From: Thermoplasmata archaeon
Lineage (GTDB): Archaea > Thermoplasmatota > Thermoplasmata > Lutacidiplasmatales > UBA184
Assembly: GCA_030043405.1 (NCBI GenBank)
Contig: JASHXS010000204.1
Location: forward strand, 1 to 7,560
DNA: 7,560 bases
Direction: 5' to 3'
The notes under the pieces were generated by a model that was not told where the DNA came from, did no database searches, and saw nothing but the letters and a program-made list of their open reading frames with translations. Made by a program: the position numbers and the translations under genes. Positions within the stretch are counted from its first letter, which is position 1. Each line of letters starts with the position of its first letter. Shown here one piece after another: positions 4,701 through 7,560 of this stretch.

Positions 4701-7560
4701 AGTTCGGGAGCGGCACGAAACGGACCGGGATTCCGGCCACGGCTCCGCCGTTCGCCTCGACGACGAACTGGACCTGGGCCGCCGGGGTGAGCGACAGCGG
4801 CGCCTGGATCGTCTGCCCCGGAGTGGTGATCTGCACGCGGACACCCGGGCTCTCGTACGGCGGGGTTGCCCCCACGGCCGAGACCGTGTAGTTGCCGGGC
4901 GGGAGACCCGAGAAGGTGTAGCGACCCGTCGAGTTCACGAGGGCCGTCTCGAACGTCCCCGACGCGTTCCCGATGCTGACCCGAGCCCCGGCGGCCGCGC
5001 CCCCCTCGAAGGTGACGTTGCCGGTGACGACGCCGGCGGTGAGGCCCGCGGAGGCGTTGGTCGGCTGATTGGCGTGCACGAAGAGCTGGGTCTGGGTGAA
5101 GTTGTGTCCGTCGTAGAGGATGCTGTAGTTGTAGACGCCCGGCGACACCGCGGGAAGGTCGAACGTGCCGTCCACGTCAGTCGAGACGGTGGTCTTGGCG
5201 ATCCCGTCCGGTCCCCAGAGCACGGCCTGCGCGCCCGGGATGACCTTGTCGACGTTGGGGACATACGTGGTGTTGTTCGCGATGTTCCAGTAGACCACTC
5301 CGCTCACGGCGGAGCTGCCGACGGTGACCGTCTGCACGAGGGTGGGCGGGTGGAGGTTGAGCCCGAGCGCGTCGGGGACGTAGATCTTGACCGACTTGAT
5401 CAGGATGTTCCCCTGCTGCGAGAGTCCCTGCAGGGTGCCGGTCGTGACGTTGACGGTGTCGTTCCCGGGAGGCAGGACCACCGAGAAGTTCCCGCTCGCG
5501 CCCGTGAACGTCGTCATGTGAGGGATGCCCCACTGGTCGGTGACGGTCACCCGAACGCCCGAGACCGGGGTCCCACCCGCGAGCTGGACGGTCCCGACCA
5601 TCGGTTCGCCGGGGTAGTACTCCAGCATCGACTCGCCCCCCTCGAAGTACCGGAGGGCGGAGGTGTTGGCGACCGAGCCGTTGACCGCCTTCGCCATCGC
5701 GATCGCGGTCGGGGTGTTCTCCGCGTTGCAGTTGTCCGCCTGGTCATCCGCCTTGGTGGGGCAGTAGAAGGCCGTCTGGTAGACGACCTCGAAGTGCTGC
5801 ATCATCCAGCCGGGCTCGATCGGGGAGGACGCCAGGTTCGAGGAGAGGCCCGGGATGCCGCCGCCCTCCCCGATCTCCGTGCCGTTGTAGCCGAAGTAGG
5901 TCCGGTAGATCATCGAGTTGTAGAACGCCGAGAAGTAATTGATCGTGTAATTCACCGCCGAGACGCTCGGGGGCACGTCGCCGAGCGGGTACGTGTTCCC
6001 ATCCGAGCCGAGCACGGTGACGTTGAAGAACGTAGACGGAAGCCCGGCCCCGTTGATGACCCGACCGGTGAGGTCCGCCGGCGCGTAGAAGATGCCGGTG
6101 TCCTGCCCGGAGAACGGGATCAGTCGGCTGTCCGTCATGTCGTACCGGATGGTCCACCCGGTGAACGACTGGACGTCGTTGTACACCTGGGAGACCCCGG
6201 AGAGCGGGAGCGAGTCGGCCAAGAAGTACGAGACCGCGAGATACATCGCGTTGTCGAGCGTCAGGGTGGTCGGGTCGACGGGGAGGTACTTGTCGGGGTG
6301 CGCGACGACCGTCGCGAAGTCCTGGCTCTCGTTGTTCATCAGGCTGTGCAGCTGAACGACGTTCAGGCCGTCGCCGGCGAGGATGGTGTTCAACGCCGGC
6401 GGCAGGTTCGCGAGCCCGCTCTTCGTCTGTTCCGCCTGCAGGAGCGTGGTCGTCAGGACCCCGATCGCCAGTGACTCGTTCTGCGCGAGGAGGAACTGAC
6501 CCGCCGGATCGATCCCGTTCTGGAAGTTGTCCGCCACGCTGGGATGCTGGCCCTGGTCGATGGCCTGGAAACCATAGTCCCACCAGCTGACGAACGCGGG
6601 ACGTTGGGCCGCGGGTAACGCCGTATCTTGGGTCGCCAGCCAATTGTAGCCGGCGCTATCGTACTGGTTCGACGTGTCGATGGTCGTCCCGGCCGCTCCA
6701 AAGTAGACCGAGGAGGCGGTGCCGGGCGCGGGCTGGAGCCAGGACGGGAGGGAGTCCGCGACCTGGACCCCGAAGCCGCTCTTGGTGTTCCCCGGGATCC
6801 CCGCGTCGATCGAGAGCCAGATGTTCGGCAGCAAGAGCCCGATGACCAGGACCAGCACGAGCACGTGGCGGGCCTTGAACGCCCGTCGGAACGCGCCCAG
6901 CTGACTCCGGCGGTCCGAGAGCGAGGCGACCGTCCGTCGCAGCTCCGGGTAACCGGCCACGTCGAGCGCCCGTCGGAGCGCTTCGGCGGGCAGGAGGGCA
7001 AAGGCGGGAGAACCCAAGAGGAAGAACTTCGACGCCGAGATCGGCAGCGCGACGGACAGGACCGCGAAGATGAGGAAGGCGACGATGGCCCGGGGGAACC
7101 GTCCCCGGATCAGCTGCCAGACGAGCAGGGCGATGCCCACGAACGCCAGGAAGAACGTGATGACGCCGTAGCTGATGACGAGCTGGTCGATGGAGGGGGC
7201 CTGGGCTTCGGCGACGGTCGAGTAGATCAGGTTCTTGACGAAGTAACCCTGCCCGGTGACGATGTTGTTGAACTGGGCGGGGCTGACGACGGCCAACACG
7301 CCGCCCGCGATGACGACGAGGACCGCGAGCGAGGGGATGGAGATCACCCACGGGGTGTCCCGCATCAGCATGAACGGCAGCAGGAGCAGCAGGGTCCCGA
7401 AGTACAGCAGGAGCGGGAGCGCGAACCAGACGATGAACTGCTGCTGGACGACGTAGTACGGGATCGCCATCGGGAACCCGACCAGCCCGACGATCCAGGC
7501 CGACACGTAGAGGGCGAACGAGTCGATCTTGCGCACGCGTTCGGCGATGACGAGGACCAG
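1714..7560 (-). CDS. aglB: Giant AglB/STT3-type oligosaccharyltransferase with beta-sandwich ectodomain array (N-terminus outside window)
   Basis: This gene encodes the catalytic enzyme of archaeal N-glycosylation, which moves a lipid-linked glycan to Asn in N-X-S/T sequons on the outer face of the membrane. The frame is open to the window edge, with eight codons before a GTG at 7536. That GTG is numbered residue 1 here, but it is not the start, because the early helices and the DXD region are missing. Visible hydrophobic segments lie near residues 7-28, 34-57, 63-85, 120-142, 149-167 and 223-242. The loop after 85 carries TVAE (107-110), matching the TIXE/SVSE loop motif of STT3 enzymes. The catalytic WWDYG is at 318-322 (bases 6571-6585). 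Typical family segments follow: ADNFQNG, a [18 protein letters not shown] stretch (469-486) and MQHFEVVY (579-586). I could not place a clear DK or MI motif. From about 645 come repeated beta-sandwich modules, two Ig-like modules (1650-1870), a Ser/Thr/Pro stalk (1877-1908), a membrane helix (1909-1928) and an Arg/Trp-rich tail. By comparison with A. fulgidus AglB, about 230 N-terminal residues are missing, giving roughly 2,200 in total. Enzyme identity is secure; the role of the extension is unknown. Confidence 0.93.
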   Translation of the reverse strand: MVLVIAERVRKIDSFALYVSAWIVGLVGFPMAIPYYVVQQQFIVWFALPLLLYFGTLLLLLPFMLMRDTPWVISIPSLAVLVVIAGGVLAVVSPAQFNNIVTGQGYFVKNLIYSTVAEAQAPSIDQLVISYGVITFFLAFVGIALLVWQLIRGRFPRAIVAFLIFAVLSVALPISASKFFLLGSPAFALLPAEALRRALDVAGYPELRRTVASLSDRRSQLGAFRRAFKARHVLVLVLVIGLLLPNIWLSIDAGIPGNTKSGFGVQVADSLPSWLQPAPGTASSVYFGAAGTTIDTSNQYDSAGYNWLATQDTALPAAQRPAFVSWWDYGFQAIDQGQHPSVADNFQNGIDPAGQFLLAQNESLAIGVLTTTLLQAEQTKSGLANLPPALNTILAGDGLNVVQLHSLMNNESQDFATVVAHPDKYLPVDPTTLTLDNAMYLAVSYFLADSLPLSGVSQVYNDVQSFTGWTIRYDMTDSRLIPFSGQDTGIFYAPADLTGRVINGAGLPSTFFNVTVLGSDGNTYPLGDVPPSVSAVNYTINYFSAFYNSMIYRTYFGYNGTEIGEGGGIPGLSSNLASSPIEPGWMMQHFEVVYQTAFYCPTKADDQADNCNAENTPTAIAMAKAVNGSVANTSALRYFEGGESMLEYYPGEPMVGTVQLAGGTPVSGVRVTVTDQWGIPHMTTFTGASGNFSVVLPPGNDTVNVTTGTLQGLSQQGNILIKSVKIYVPDALGLNLHPPTLVQTVTVGSSAVSGVVYWNIANNTTYVPNVDKVIPGAQAVLWGPDGIAKTTVSTDVDGTFDLPAVSPGVYNYSILYDGHNFTQTQLFVHANQPTNASAGLTAGVVTGNVTFEGGAAAGARVSIGNASGTFETALVNSTGRYTFSGLPPGNYTVSAVGATPPYESPGVRVQITTPGQTIQAPLSLTPAAQVQFVVEANGGAVAGIPVRFVPLPNFQNASVGPLQSLEDQTKNGTTIVSGPSGLVTATLPVGNYSVYALGYVGSSLESALSSTAVFPGLPSQVTALSLVPSATLSGSIAAAGPQSNSTAIGVLVYGTGESEVTVYANPDHYYSVVLPVGTYSVLALEGLTTGNSELYAALGSSTVNYASTLNLNPVAAVQTRFSVGSVLPDSSFFPAPAATVSITAGLGGPGISTLAGTDGTVSAVLPSQLPVTAGSYCISAASAGFTGVNSCGYTPNGLTTLERVNLTLNPVAVTLRVLGLPVGTGVNINLSAQTASGTTKNFTGGPTFSFDTTPGTYSLSARAVIGTGTVIYIPSQVLTTTIPLGATQSTLTLVVVPAVNATGTIVVPTGGAVANVTVALASPVLNVTVNGTAYTSTGIRVAPGTYSAHTTLTLGGTTYTNLTTVVVSSSGSISPVLHVTAPSVSVSGSLRNTTGGALPLDTSVTFTEPSGSTLVATASNGSFAISLPTNATFQVTVNTTQLVAGPNGSYYAHYSTLPNTGCTTLDGSNTCYVPLTAQPIPVWLNGTLSAVGQPGLLAGSVRLVGPYPLSNVTVVSAPNGSFSALVAPGAYSVYATAGGGSHPFANLTNTLALPGQLPVSLVLRSTWNVILTVNGPNGTAAGIAPATIALRGPTGNQAIFYGVQMGTTIQVALPIGSYVVAANSTGSPDGVLTTALARTSFRVATGNVAVNVSLAYVLTHTVSATLVGAGSATVSGGGSATFQFAIRNSGNQAVTVHPVGSPAYWTFAFSVGNVTLLPGPGGNVVTVEVTITVPVGTLVDHPGVVLELVNASGTVEGSVSPSPVVNVVSYFGLGVGASTSVAPTVGFATAKVPFYVVNTGNVFEAVTLTVVDSYRLANLGWSAQILDVQSKPATGAAEVDAGVNYTFYVNLTAVGPAYLAPGYVTVSGTVVNATGGLQVTALLRIPTATIHPSTAHGSPGLVVTGPNLGSPSTTPDWLIPVLVFVPTAVLVIAFTTWRWWRTRRWTRR
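1727..1733 (-). promoter_or_regulatory. Strong Shine-Dalgarno for the coupled membrane-protein gene
   Basis: The minus strand reads GGAGGTG here, fully complementary to the archaeal 16S rRNA 3' end, nine bases before the ATG at 1717. It lies inside the last codons of the AglB gene. It supports ATG 1717 as the start over the GTG at 1753 in the same frame, which would add twelve residues ahead of an otherwise normal signal peptide. It is the best ribosome-binding site in the window. Confidence 0.85.
1753..1812 (-). other. C-terminal membrane anchor of the AglB protein
   Basis: Residues about 1909-1928 ([20 protein letters not shown]) form one uninterrupted hydrophobic helix. It follows a Ser/Thr/Pro/Gly-rich stalk (bases 1813-1908) and is followed by a short tail rich in Arg and Trp. 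With the catalytic domain outside the cell, this helix would return the chain to the membrane and put the tail in the cytoplasm by the positive-inside rule. AglB enzymes as generally described end in an external globular domain, so a second anchor is unusual. Confidence 0.8.
1927..2589 (-). repeat. Tandem pair of CARDB/NEW3-like Ig modules in AglB
   Basis: Residues about 1650-1870 hold two related Ig-like beta modules. The first contains [15 protein letters not shown] (from about 1674) and the second [15 protein letters not shown] (from about 1786). Both place a strand before an N-S/T-G-N turn, as in CARDB and NEW3 type domains of archaeal and bacterial surface proteins. They lack the P-x-G-x-Y ending of the preceding array, so they look like a separate membrane-proximal block. 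Family assignment is by eye only. Confidence 0.55.
2677..5604 (-). repeat. Array of about eleven divergent carboxypeptidase-regulatory-like beta-sandwich modules in AglB
   Basis: Residues about 645-1620 of the AglB protein (codon 7536 = 1) are a chain of roughly 60-100-residue all-beta modules. Most end in a turn of the form P-x-G-x-Y-S/T-V-x-A. Copies appear at residues 688 (LPPGNDTV), 798 (SPGVYNYS), 879 (PPGNYTVSA), 979 ([10 protein letters not shown]), 1066 ([10 protein letters not shown]), 1164 (TAGSYCISA), 1245 (TPGTYSLSA), 1334 (APGTYSAH), 1519 (APGAYSVYA) and 1605 ([10 protein letters not shown]). This is the signature of the carboxypeptidase-regulatory-like fold (CarboxypepD_reg). 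Only the first module, containing WGIPH (669-673), resembles sequence I would expect next to a euryarchaeal AglB catalytic core. The copies are diverged, so I see no long exact DNA repeats. Module borders are approximate. Confidence 0.75.

Noticed and set aside
4357..6474. A 705-codon open frame on the plus strand, opposite the AglB gene
   Set aside because: It is a shadow of the GC-rich third codon positions of the minus-strand gene. The translation is dominated by Arg, Gly, Asp and Val with no domain, signal peptide or start context, while the minus strand carries clear AglB motifs.
1714..7536. GTG at 7536 as the true start of AglB
   Set aside because: The frame is open before it to the window edge, and the first helices and DXD motif of the family are missing. 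The gene must begin outside the window.
1..7560. CRISPR arrays, tRNA or rRNA genes, insertion sequences and terminal inverted repeats
   Set aside because: No regularly spaced exact repeats, RNA gene landmarks or transposase-like sequence were seen. Recurring short GC-rich strings are codons for the P-x-G-x-Y turns of the protein array.

Overview
This window is a compact block of genes, all on the minus strand, from a GC-rich archaeon. Three genes point to Archaea. One is an oligosaccharyltransferase of the AglB/STT3 family with the WWDYG catalytic motif. The second is a 57-residue four-CXXC zinc-ribbon protein of the HVO_2753 type. The third is the archaeal elongation factor 1-beta. Euryarchaeal relatives, and in particular a high-GC Thermoplasmatota lineage, fit the style of the sequon-rich, beta-sandwich-rich surface proteins. 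That placement is inference and no phylogeny was run.

The layout is read in the direction of transcription, from position 7560 down to 1. (1) 7560-1714 is the C-terminal and larger part of a very large AglB/STT3 protein. Its N-terminal membrane helices lie beyond the window. The visible part has the last transmembrane helices, the external catalytic domain, about eleven beta-sandwich modules, two further Ig-like modules, a Ser/Thr/Pro stalk and a C-terminal membrane anchor. (2) 1717-869 is a secreted, single-pass, heavily sequon-bearing membrane protein of unknown function. Its ATG overlaps the AglB stop codon in the sequence ATGA and is preceded by a perfect Shine-Dalgarno sequence. (3) 851-678 is the zinc-ribbon protein. 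(4) 669-400 is elongation factor 1-beta. (5) 384-1 is the N-terminal part of a YdjM/DUF457-type membrane metal-dependent hydrolase, cut by the window edge.

Gaps between genes are -4, 17, 8 and 15 bases, so there is no intergenic stretch worth separate description, and no tRNA, rRNA, CRISPR or insertion sequence was seen. The block reads as one transcription unit, but it probably has two functional halves. The first two genes make cell-surface glycosylation machinery and a translationally coupled partner or substrate. The zinc ribbon and EF-1-beta are translation-associated housekeeping genes. A TATA-like box inside the end of the membrane-protein gene, made of three AT-rich codons including the only ATA among 14 isoleucine codons, may give these housekeeping genes their own promoter.

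The most notable item is the oligosaccharyltransferase. About 1,300 residues of repeated beta-sandwich ectodomain plus a C-terminal transmembrane anchor follow a catalytic domain that ends near residue 640 of the visible part.
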